Positions 8,539-16,078 of a stretch of 64,000 bases of DNA are shown piece after piece (the stretch's first letter is position 1; each line of letters begins with the position of its first letter). The translations under genes were made by a program, and so were the position numbers. Origin of the DNA: Deltaproteobacteria bacterium (GTDB lineage Bacteria > Desulfobacterota > Desulfobacteria > Desulfobacterales > Desulfatibacillaceae); the NCBI GenBank assembly GCA_016235345.1, contig JACRLG010000011.1, forward strand, positions 99,172-163,171, given 5' to 3'. The notes under the pieces were generated by a model that was not told the DNA's origin, searched no databases, and saw nothing but the letters and a program-made list of their open reading frames with translations.

Positions 8539-9672
8539 TTGTGGGATGAAACAAAAAACCCGGATTGCGCCCCAAGGTCCCGGAAAAAGATCGTGCTGGC
8601 CATGGCCGCCTTTTTTCTGGGCCTTGTGCTGATAAGCCTCGTTTTCGCGCACTTCAACCTTGACCGAAGGATCAGCGGCGTCTTCCACCATCCCCAGGAA
8701 GGCTTTTTCCTGGAGGACCACGCGCCCTGGATTTGGCTGTACCGCTTTGGCACCATCCCCGGCCTGGTTTTCATAGCGCTTTCAATTTTCGCCTTTTTCA
8801 TGTCCACCCTTTCCCCAAGGTGGGCCGACATCAGAAGGCCCGCCGCCATAGTGGTCCTTACGGCGCTTCTGGGAAGCGGCATAATGGCCAACGTGGTGCT
8901 GAAACCCTACTGGGGACGCCCAAGGCCCAGCCAGACCACGGACTTCGGCGGGGAGTGGGCCTACAGAGACGCCCTTTCCCCCGGAACCCCCGGCAAGGGC
9001 CAGTCCTTTCCCTCCGGCCACTGCACCATAGCCTTCCTTTTCGTAAGCGCCTGGGCAGCCCGCAAAAATTACCCGCGAGCCGCTTTTGCAATAACGGTTT
9101 TCGGACTTACCTACGGCCTTTTCATGAGCGCGGCCCGCATCGTTCAGGGGGCCCATTTCGCAACGGACACCATGTGGGCCTTGGGGGTGATAGTCCTTTC
9201 CGCCGGGTTCTGGGACGTGGTCCTCCCGGACCCCCTCTTTGGGCGTGAACAGGCGGCTGGCCGTATAAGGCCGGTCCCGGCGATTATCGCCCTTGCCGCC
9301 CTTCTTGTGCTCGGCTTCGATTTCGCGGCGCACAGGCCCTTTTTCGAGCATCACAGAAGGTACGTCTACCTCGAACCCGGCATAAAAAAAATTGTGATAA
9401 GGACGAACGTGGCCCTTACAAAGGAGCAGGTGATAAGGGACGCCCAGGGGCTGCCCAGGATATTGCTTGATTCCCAGGGCTTCGGTTTTTTCAGCGCCCG
9501 GAGGGTTCTTACCGACAGGCGCGAGGTAAAAGGGGACACACTGATCCATCATTACGACATAAGGGCGACCGGCTGGTTTTCCGAGCTGAACCACTCGGCC
9601 AGGGTGATCCTGCCCCCCTCGGTTCCAGCCGGCCTTTCGGTGGCCTTTGAAACCCCCGAAGCTGCCCGATAA
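8539..9672 (+). CDS. PAP2-family membrane phosphatase with C-terminal extension
   Basis: Integral membrane phosphatase of the type-2 phosphatidic acid phosphatase superfamily. All three signature motifs are present: K-x6-RP as KPYWGRPRP (near residue 122), PSGH (near 157), and S-x-x-R-x5-H-x3-D as SAARIVQGAHFATD (about 197-210). Six hydrophobic segments surround them. After the last one (near 255) comes a roughly 110-residue non-membrane tail with no family I recognise. Likely substrates are lipid phosphates such as PA, PGP or undecaprenyl-PP. Start TTG follows GGGAGG by 8 bases. The neighbouring CDP-alcohol phosphatidyltransferase-like gene suggests a lipid head-group role. Confidence 0.85.
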   Translation: MWDETKNPDCAPRSRKKIVLAMAAFFLGLVLISLVFAHFNLDRRISGVFHHPQEGFFLEDHAPWIWLYRFGTIPGLVFIALSIFAFFMSTLSPRWADIRRPAAIVVLTALLGSGIMANVVLKPYWGRPRPSQTTDFGGEWAYRDALSPGTPGKGQSFPSGHCTIAFLFVSAWAARKNYPRAAFAITVFGLTYGLFMSAARIVQGAHFATDTMWALGVIVLSAGFWDVVLPDPLFGREQAAGRIRPVPAIIALAALLVLGFDFAAHRPFFEHHRRYVYLEPGIKKIVIRTNVALTKEQVIRDAQGLPRILLDSQGFGFFSARRVLTDRREVKGDTLIHHYDIRATGWFSELNHSARVILPPSVPAGLSVAFETPEAAR

Positions 9673-9704
9673 GCCGCATGAGCCGCTTTCAGGTTCTTTT
9701 CCTT

Positions 9705-9733
9705 TTGCATGAGGGGCCAATAGGGTATATATA
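9705..9733 (+). promoter_or_regulatory. Putative promoter of the CDP-alcohol phosphatidyltransferase-like gene
   Basis: TTGCAT at 9705-9710, 17-base spacer, TATATA at 9728-9733, about 75 bases before the start codon. Confidence 0.4.
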
Positions 9734-9809
9734 CGGAATTCCGTTCGCAATACGGCTTGGACTCCCATAAAAACCAAAAGATTTTAAGGACTTTTCAAGG
9801 AATCACGAA

Positions 9810-10469
9810 ATGGACAGGAAAAAAATACTCCAGCTGGTCAAGTCCCCCCCGGCCCTTTCGGACACGCCGGTGGCCCAGCCCTATTATCGCCTTCTGGAGG
9901 AGGGCCTTTGGCCCCTCACGTCCAAGGTCGCAAGAGACCCCGACATCTACACGGCGGCGTCCCTTTTGGCGGCCCTCCTGGTTCCCATGGGGTTCTGGCT
10001 TCATCCGCTCGTGGGCGCTTTTCTCATGATGGCCTCCGGCCTCTTCGACACCATGGTGGAGGTTGCGGCCAGGGAATCCGGGCTCGATTCCCCCCTTGGG
10101 GCCTTTCTCAACTCTTGCATGGACCGGGTGAGGGACTTTCTCTTCCTTTTCGGTTTCTGGGTGCTCTTTTTCGGGGCGGACGACCCTCTTCCGGGCTCCG
10201 GCCTCATTTTCTCCAGCTTCCTTCTGATCTCCCTTTTCAATTACACCCGCACCAGGGCCACGGCCCTTGGGGTGGAGATTCCCCCCGGATTCATGGAGCG
10301 CGGTTTCCGCACCATCTATCTCATATTCTGGGCCGTGCTCCTGGGGTTCTTCCCCGCCTCACGCGACTCCGTCCTGTGGGGGGGGCTTTTCCTGTTCGAT
10401 CTTCTGATAATGGCCGCCCTGGCTGGCCGCATAGTGCTGATCCAGGCCGAGCTTCAGGTCCGTAAATAG
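9810..10469 (+). CDS. CDP-alcohol phosphatidyltransferase-like membrane protein with degenerate active site
   Basis: 219 residues with several membrane helices and the layout of the CDP-OH-P transferase family (phospholipid head-group transfer from CDP-diacylglycerol). The family motif D-x2-D-G-x2-A-R-x8-G-x3-D-x3-D is recognisable as FDTMVEVAAR...GAFLNSCMDR near residues 79-110. Asp-1 and Asp-4 remain, but Asp-2 is Val, the following Gly is Glu, and Asp-3 (the usual catalytic base region) is Asn. So the fold is likely kept while canonical catalysis is doubtful. It is followed 27 bases later by the epimerase gene. Confidence 0.75.
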   Translation: MDRKKILQLVKSPPALSDTPVAQPYYRLLEEGLWPLTSKVARDPDIYTAASLLAALLVPMGFWLHPLVGAFLMMASGLFDTMVEVAARESGLDSPLGAFLNSCMDRVRDFLFLFGFWVLFFGADDPLPGSGLIFSSFLLISLFNYTRTRATALGVEIPPGFMERGFRTIYLIFWAVLLGFFPASRDSVLWGGLFLFDLLIMAALAGRIVLIQAELQVRK

Positions 10470-10496
10470 CCTGAGGTTCAAACGGAGAATCGCCCC

Positions 10497-11396
10497 ATGA
10501 AAATCCTGATAACCGGCGGACTCGGATTCGTGGGAACCTGCCTCACCGGGCGCTTTCTTGAGGAAGGCCACTCGGTGACCTCCCTGGACCGAGCCCCCCA
10601 CGCGAGACTTGCACATCCCGGCTACGCCTATCTGAGCGCCGACACCACCCTCCCCGGCCCCTGGCAGGAGGTCGTGGCCACCCACGACGCCGTCGTGAAC
10701 CTGGCCGGGGCCACCATATTCAAACGCTGGAACGATGCGTACAAAAAGGCCGTCTGGGACTCCCGGATACTCACCACCAGGAATCTGGTGCAGGCCATTC
10801 CCGAAGGAAGCGGAATCACGCTTTTGAGCACCTCGGCGGCGGGCTATTACGGATTTCGGGGGGACGAGGAATGCTCCGAGGACACCCTGCCCGGCGACGA
10901 CTTTCTGGCCAGGGTGTGCGTGGGCTGGGAAACGGAGGCGAAAAAGGCGGCTGACAGGGGCGCGAGGGTGGTTATCACCCGCTTCGGGGTGGTTTTCGGC
11001 AAAAACGGCGGGGCCCTAAGCCAGATGGCCAAAACCTTCCGCCTGGGAGTCGGAGGGCCGCTGGGAAGCGGCAACCAGTGGTTTTCGTGGATTCATATCG
11101 AAGACCTCGCTTCCGCCATGCTCTTTTGCCTCAATAACAAGGCGGTTTCCGGGCCGCTCAATTTCATGGCCCCCTACCCGGTCCGCAACCGCGACATGGC
11201 AAAGGCCCTGGGCCGCGTCCTCAAGCGCCCGGCGGTGATCCCGGCCCCGGCATGGGCGGTGAAGCTCGCCCTGGGCGAGTTCGGGGACGCCATTCTTCAC
11301 GGCCAGCGCGGAGTTCCCACGGGCCTTTCAAAACTCGGCTTTACCTTCAAATATCCCGAAATCGAAGGGGCCATGCGGGAGGTCCTTTTCTCCTGA
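10497..11396 (+). CDS. TIGR01777-family NAD(P)-dependent epimerase/dehydratase (YfcH/SDR39U1-like)
   Basis: Extended short-chain dehydrogenase of 299 residues. The N-terminal nucleotide motif is GGLGFVGTCL, followed by VVNLAGATI and the family hallmark KAVWDSRILTTRNLV. Then come STSAAGYYG with the Tyr, and the C-terminal DUF1731-type segment PAPAWAVKLALGEF...GQRGVPTGLSKLGFTF. The substrate is not established for the family. The stop TGA overlaps the ATG of the next gene by one base, implying translational coupling. Confidence 0.9.
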   Translation: MKILITGGLGFVGTCLTGRFLEEGHSVTSLDRAPHARLAHPGYAYLSADTTLPGPWQEVVATHDAVVNLAGATIFKRWNDAYKKAVWDSRILTTRNLVQAIPEGSGITLLSTSAAGYYGFRGDEECSEDTLPGDDFLARVCVGWETEAKKAADRGARVVITRFGVVFGKNGGALSQMAKTFRLGVGGPLGSGNQWFSWIHIEDLASAMLFCLNNKAVSGPLNFMAPYPVRNRDMAKALGRVLKRPAVIPAPAWAVKLALGEFGDAILHGQRGVPTGLSKLGFTFKYPEIEGAMREVLFS

Positions 11397-12427
11397 TGGA
11401 CTCCCGGAAGGCCATCTGCGACCCCGCAACCCTTGCGGCCATAAAGGGCGCGAACCCGGACTCCGCAACCCTTGTGGTCCGCCGCCATCCCATGCGCATC
11501 CCCGGCCACTTCGCCGCCCTCATCCGTACGCACGACGACCCCCTGGGCCTACAGGCCGTTCCATCCATCAGCGAGCTTCTATGCGACGGCGAAGACGACC
11601 CCCTTTGCGAGGAGGCACAGTCGCCCGTTCCCAACCTGGTCCACCGCTACCCGGACCGGGTCCTCTTCCTGGTGGAAAACCGCTGCGCCCTCTACTGCCG
11701 CCACTGTATGAGAAAGCGCCGCACGGGGGCAACCGGGCCGGTCGCCCCCGTTATCCTGGATCGCGGGATAGGCTACATAAAGGAAAATCCGGCGGTGCGC
11801 GAGGTGGTGCTTTCGGGCGGGGACCCCTTGATGATGGACCGGGACAGCCTTTTGGGGCTTCTGGGGGAGCTTCGGAAAATCCCCCACTTGAAGGCGCTTC
11901 GCATCCACACGAGGGTTCCGGGAGCAGACCCCGCGCGGGTGACGGAAAAACTCGTTTCCGGGCTTGGACGGTTTTCGCCCCTTTTCATCAACATCCAGTT
12001 CAACCACCCGGCGGAGCTGACCGATGAGGCGAAAGAGGCCGCAAGGAGGCTGGCCAAGGTCGGAATCCAGCTTGGGTCCCAGAGCGTTCTTTTAAGGGGG
12101 GTGAACGATGATTCCGAAACCCTGGCCGAACTTTTCACCGGTCTTCTGGGAATGGGGATAAGGCCCTACTGCCTGCACCACCCGGACCCCGTGGCGGGAA
12201 CCGGGCATTTTTCCGTGCCGCTCTCAAGGGGGCTGGAACTGGCGGCCTCGCTTAGGGGCAGGATATCCGGCATGGCGGTGCCCCACTACATGCTGGACAT
12301 TCCGGGCGGGTTCGGGAAAACCGCGCTTTTGCCGGGCTCGGTGGAAATACTCGGAAACGGAAGCTACAGAATCAGGTGCTTTCGGGGGATATGGCGCGAT
12401 TATCGGGACCGGGTTTCCCCCGCCTGA
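11396..12427 (+). CDS. KamA-family radical SAM aminomutase (EpmB/lysine 2,3-aminomutase-like)
   Basis: Radical SAM/PLP enzyme. The cluster motif CALYCRHCMRKR lies near residue 97, the SAM-binding SGGDPL near 140, and the PLP-lysine region DIPGGFGK near 302-308. It is 343 residues from ATG 11396, the first start after the overlapping epimerase stop and close to EpmB length. Classical lysine 2,3-aminomutases are longer (about 410-470). EpmB converts alpha-lysine to beta-lysine for elongation factor P modification; no epmA or efp gene is visible here, so the substrate is open. The 3' end overlaps convergently with rseC by 56 bases. Confidence 0.85.
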   Translation: MDSRKAICDPATLAAIKGANPDSATLVVRRHPMRIPGHFAALIRTHDDPLGLQAVPSISELLCDGEDDPLCEEAQSPVPNLVHRYPDRVLFLVENRCALYCRHCMRKRRTGATGPVAPVILDRGIGYIKENPAVREVVLSGGDPLMMDRDSLLGLLGELRKIPHLKALRIHTRVPGADPARVTEKLVSGLGRFSPLFINIQFNHPAELTDEAKEAARRLAKVGIQLGSQSVLLRGVNDDSETLAELFTGLLGMGIRPYCLHHPDPVAGTGHFSVPLSRGLELAASLRGRISGMAVPHYMLDIPGGFGKTALLPGSVEILGNGSYRIRCFRGIWRDYRDRVSPA

Positions 12428-12851
12428 CGATTCTTCCCATCTTCGGGGTGAATTTTCCGCCCGCCCCCATCCTTCTTCCCAAAATCCTCACCACCAGAAG
12501 ACCTATGGCCAGAAAGCCAAAGCCCACGGCCACCGAGGCTGTTTCCGGGTCAACGCCGAGCCTTCCCGAAAGCGCCTGCCCAAGGAAGGTTCCGCAGAAA
12601 AGGGCCGCCACTGGCGTAAGGTAAACGAAATACGCCCCGGCCAGAACCCGCCTGCTGGAGAGAACGAGGCTCACGGTGTCTCCGGGCAGGGCGCCAAGGC
12701 TGTTATCAACCAGCACGTCAACCTCGTTTCCGCCCCCTAAAGAATGGCAGCCCGACCGGGCCGTGCATGACTCTCAGGCCCCTGTGCGGCACGTGCGCAC
12801 AAGGGCCATGCCGCCGGAGAGCCTCACCACCGTTCCTTCTTCTTCAGCCAT
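12372..12851 (-). CDS. rseC: SoxR-reducing system protein RseC, with in-frame UGA (candidate selenoprotein)
   Basis: Read from ATG 12851 to TGA 12372, with one internal TGA at 12774-12776 taken as an amino acid, it gives 159 residues, the same length as E. coli RseC. Residues 1-50 contain ALVRTCRTGA-U-ESCTARSGCHS, which lines up with the RseC cysteine motif C-x2-C-x5-C; UGA falls at the first Cys of that trio (position 26). Two membrane helices follow (about 73-120), as in the family. RseC helps Rnf-type complexes keep SoxR or other redox centres reduced, and the gene follows rnfB by 41 bases. A small hairpin starts 7 bases after UGA. If UGA is a stop, only GTG 12716 onward (114 residues without the cysteines) could be made. 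Confidence 0.7.
12747..12776 (-). promoter_or_regulatory. UGA codon with candidate bacterial SECIS hairpin
   Basis: Downstream of the UGA (12776-12774) the transcript can form GCA/UGC (3 bp), a 2-base bulge, GCCC/GGGC (4 bp) and a GGUC tetraloop at 12757-12754. The loop starts 17 bases after UGA, i.e. 16 intervening bases, and opens with G. Known bacterial SECIS elements have the apical loop roughly 16-37 bases after UGA with an early G, and the E. coli fdhF element also carries GGUC in its loop. The stem is short, so the fit is suggestive, not proof. Confidence 0.5.
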
Positions 12852-12892
12852 GCCTGTTCATTTCCGATAGGAGAACGACATCCGCCCCGAAA

Positions 12893-14908
12893 TCAGGCCG
12901 CCTCACCGGCCTTGGCGGTTTTTTTGTAACATACAAGACCGCACTGAAGGCAGCGGGACGCCTCGGCCAAAACGGTTTCGGCGTTATAGGCCGCTTCCCG
13001 CTCGCCCGAACCGGGCGCTCCGGCAGGCGTCGGGTTCCTGGGCGCGGGCCTGACCCCCGAAACCTCGAAAACCTTCTGGACAAATGAGGCCGGGGTGCGG
13101 AAATTTTCCACGCGCTTAAGGTCGCCGCCTTCGGAAAGCACGTGCATGGCCGCAGCCGCCCTTCGACCCGCCCCCACTGCGGCGACCGCCGCGAAATAAT
13201 CGGTGCCCGCGTCCGACGGGGCGCAAAATCCAAGGCCGGTGGCTGTGGCCGGGTTCTTGTAGGAGGCCAGGGCCTCCCAGACCACGGGGGAAGCGGCGCT
13301 TGCATCAGGCGCGGCCTCTTCGGAAGCGGCCTTTTCGACAGCCTCATCCACGGGCTTTCTGCGAATAACCAGTTCGGGCACCCGGCCCGATGCGAAGACC
13401 ACGGAAGTGGCCGGAATCTCAACGGTTCCCTCAAGCCCCTCCACCCGCACCGCCGCCAGGGCATCACCCTCGCCAAGAAGCGCGGTGACAGCGCCTGTAA
13501 CGATCCTCACTCCCTCGCCCGGCTTTTCGTCCGGTTCATTCCTCAAGACCGCCACAGAGCCTTCGGGCGCGGCGGCCAGAGCCGCCTTTGAGCCCCCCAC
13601 GAAAACAGGGCGCTCGCCCAGGCCTTCCGGCCCATGCCTCATGACGTCCACCAGCAGAAACACGCCCGGAACCGCAGGACCCGGCCTTTCCCCGCCAAGG
13701 AGCGCAAGCCTCGCGTCCCAGCCGCCAAGGGCCGTGAAGACCGATTCATACCCATCCGCCAGAAGCTGCGCCACGGTCACGTCCAGGCCCAGGACTGTTT
13801 CGGTGCGCACCGTAACGCCCATGGCCGTTACGTCTTCGATCTCGTGATCCAGAACCTCGCGGGGGAGGCGATCCGGGGCAATGGCCATGCGCAAAAGCCC
13901 GCCAGGCATCTCCGTCGCCTCGAAAACCGTGGGGGAATGGCCCAGCCGGGCCAGGAAGTAACCGGTTGAAAGGCCCTCTATGCCGCCGCCCGCCACCGCG
14001 AATTTTTTCCCGGTTTCCGGCGCCTTGCGGGGAAGGACCCTTTCGGTGACCGCGTACTGGCGGTCGGCCAGGAAGCGCTTTACGCAGTTGATGGAAACGG
14101 CCTCGTCGGCAAGGCTTCTGCGGCAGGCGGTTTCACAGGGACGGGGGCAGATGCGGCCTATGATCCCCGGAAAGGGCATCCTCTCCTTGACTACGCGCAG
14201 GGCCTCGTCGAACTTTCCTTCGGCTGCCAGCCCAACGTAGCCGCTTATGGAAAGCCCCGCCGGGCAGGCCGCCTGGCAGGGGGTGACGCACTGGTCCTCG
14301 GTGAGTTCGGCAAGTATCCGGCGCGTGAGGGAGCTTAGGCGGATGATGTGCTTGGGGCAGATTCTCTCGCAGGTTCCGCAGCCGGTACATTTGGCCTCGT
14401 CCACAACCGGGATGCCGTCCGGCCCCATGGAAAGGGCGTCGAAGGGGCAGGCCCTGATGCAGGTGCCAAGGCCCAGGCAGCCGATCCTGCACACCTTGGC
14501 CCCGCCGTGAAGCACGGCGGCGGCCCGGCAGTCCGTAAGGCCCATGTAACGGAACCTGGTTTCGGCCTCTTCCATGCCGTATGTGCAGTCGGGCCGCGCG
14601 AAATCAGGCTCCCTGGCAACCATCGAGACGCCAAGGGCGGCGGCGATGGCAAGGGCCACGTCCTCGCCGCCCGCGACGCAGGAGGTGGCCGTGCTCTTTC
14701 CTTCCACAATGGCAATCGCGTTGGCCGAGCACCCGGCAAAGCCGCAGCCTCCGCAGTTGGCTCCTGGCAGGGCCGCTTCCACGGCGGCTATGACAGGGTC
14801 AACGTAAACGTAGAAAACCTTGCTGGCCACGGCAAGCCCAAGGCCCAGAACAAGGCCCAGAATCCCCATCACCAAAACCGCGATCAACACGAAGGATAAT
14901 GTCATCAA
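12893..14908 (-). CDS. rnfB: RnfB-type ferredoxin subunit fused to a GltD-like flavin oxidoreductase module
   Basis: 671 residues. The first ~35 form the RnfB membrane anchor. A four-Cys Fe-S domain follows (CGGCGFAGC near residue 52, with a further Cys near 77), then two 4Fe-4S motifs (CIRACP and CTGCGTCERICP, roughly 150-185). From about residue 205 it continues as a GltD/NuoG-like module: an Fe-S lead (CVTPCQAACP, CPRPCETACRR) and an FAD-binding stretch (AGGGIEGLSTGYFLARLGH). The second nucleotide-binding region (FVGGSKAALAAAPEG) is eroded compared with GltD. A late CLQCGLVC closes it. Rnf couples ferredoxin:NAD oxidation to ion pumping; no other rnf gene is here, and it follows lptG instead. 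Confidence 0.85.
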   Translation of the reverse strand: MMTLSFVLIAVLVMGILGLVLGLGLAVASKVFYVYVDPVIAAVEAALPGANCGGCGFAGCSANAIAIVEGKSTATSCVAGGEDVALAIAAALGVSMVAREPDFARPDCTYGMEEAETRFRYMGLTDCRAAAVLHGGAKVCRIGCLGLGTCIRACPFDALSMGPDGIPVVDEAKCTGCGTCERICPKHIIRLSSLTRRILAELTEDQCVTPCQAACPAGLSISGYVGLAAEGKFDEALRVVKERMPFPGIIGRICPRPCETACRRSLADEAVSINCVKRFLADRQYAVTERVLPRKAPETGKKFAVAGGGIEGLSTGYFLARLGHSPTVFEATEMPGGLLRMAIAPDRLPREVLDHEIEDVTAMGVTVRTETVLGLDVTVAQLLADGYESVFTALGGWDARLALLGGERPGPAVPGVFLLVDVMRHGPEGLGERPVFVGGSKAALAAAPEGSVAVLRNEPDEKPGEGVRIVTGAVTALLGEGDALAAVRVEGLEGTVEIPATSVVFASGRVPELVIRRKPVDEAVEKAASEEAAPDASAASPVVWEALASYKNPATATGLGFCAPSDAGTDYFAAVAAVGAGRRAAAAMHVLSEGGDLKRVENFRTPASFVQKVFEVSGVRPAPRNPTPAGAPGSGEREAAYNAETVLAEASRCLQCGLVCYKKTAKAGEAA

Positions 14909-14985
14909 TCAACCTCTCAGAACGCATTTGTCCGTCTGCCATATTCATCCGGCGATAATCCGTAAAAGCCTTCAATGCCGACCCT

Positions 14986-16074
14986 TCAAAGGCTCTCCCT
15001 CAAGCGGAAGAGCAGAAAACCGGCAAGGGCTCCGAAAATGGCGTTGGCGGTCCAGGCCGCGACAGCCGGGGAGTAATACCCGGCATAGCCCACCGAAAGG
15101 GCCAGGCTGTGAACCGCCCAGTAGGCGAAGGCAAGCGTTATGCCGATTACGGCGTTGGCCGCCATTCCCCGGCTTTCGCGGCCTCCCCCGGAAACCGCGA
15201 GCCCCCCGGCGGAAACCGCCATTATGAGTGAGACCCAGGGAAAGGCCAGCTTGGCGGCGGAGTCCACCCTAAGCCTTACGGCCTCGTAACCCTCGGCCTC
15301 TATGCGGTCCGCGTGCTCCGAAAGGTCCCGGTAGGTGCTCTCCTCCGGCCTCCTGACGGCGCTTTTCATGTCCTCCGGGGTGACGGCCAGGGTCACGGAC
15401 CTCTGCCCCAGGGACCGGGCAGTGTCGCCGGTGGGCGAGAAGGTCTGCTCCAGAACCCTGGAGAGCCGCCACGTCTTTCCGTCGAACTCGGCGCTTTCTG
15501 CGTCTATCCGCCTTATAAGCCGGTATCGGGGATCGAAGAAATTCAAGGTCACCCCGAAGGCCGTGCCGGAGGCCGGCACGTAGTGGGCCACGTGGCCCAG
15601 AAGCCCCCTGCTCGAAAACCACAGGTCGGTGCTTTCCTTTCCCGGCTTGGGAAGTTCCTTCTTCACCTCGCCCAGCCAGATCTTGTTGGCCATGCGGGCC
15701 GTGTGGGGAACCACGGACTCGGAAAAGAGCAGAAGCCCAAGGGCCGCCAGAACCCCTAAGGATATCGCCGGAACCAGAAGCCTGACCGGGCTTCCGCCCC
15801 CTGCCCGGAAGGCCGTTATCTCGTTGTTCCGGCTCATTATGCCGAAAACGAAGAGAACCGACAGAAGCACCGCCACCGGGAGCACCTGGGCCGCCACAAA
15901 GGGAACGCGCAAAACGAAAAAGGCGAAGGCCCGCGACATGGGAAGCCCGGCCTCCATGAAATCGTCGATCTTCTCGAAAAAATCCACCGACAGGAAAATG
16001 CCCACCGCCACCAGGAGCACGAAAAAGAGGTACCTGGCGAGATTTTTCGATATGTGGCGCGCGATGATGGTCAA
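14986..16074 (-). CDS. lptG: LPS export permease LptG
   Basis: One of the two membrane subunits of the LptB2FG transporter that moves lipopolysaccharide out of the inner membrane. The layout is typical: paired N-terminal helices, a long periplasmic beta-jellyroll-like domain (about residues 100-255), then three C-terminal helices. I chose TTG 16074 (reading MTIIARHISKNLARY), which lies 4 bases after the lptF stop with AAGGAAG upstream; that gives 362 residues, normal for LptG. Longer in-frame extensions would overlap lptF and read as non-membrane junk. Cotranscribed with lptF. Confidence 0.88.
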   Translation of the reverse strand: MTIIARHISKNLARYLFFVLLVAVGIFLSVDFFEKIDDFMEAGLPMSRAFAFFVLRVPFVAAQVLPVAVLLSVLFVFGIMSRNNEITAFRAGGGSPVRLLVPAISLGVLAALGLLLFSESVVPHTARMANKIWLGEVKKELPKPGKESTDLWFSSRGLLGHVAHYVPASGTAFGVTLNFFDPRYRLIRRIDAESAEFDGKTWRLSRVLEQTFSPTGDTARSLGQRSVTLAVTPEDMKSAVRRPEESTYRDLSEHADRIEAEGYEAVRLRVDSAAKLAFPWVSLIMAVSAGGLAVSGGGRESRGMAANAVIGITLAFAYWAVHSLALSVGYAGYYSPAVAAWTANAIFGALAGFLLFRLRESL

Positions 16075-16078
16075 GTCT

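Noticed and set aside
12372-12716. Annotating rseC as a short gene from GTG 12716
   Set aside because: That would drop the whole cysteine motif, while the upstream frame is conserved with only one TGA between.
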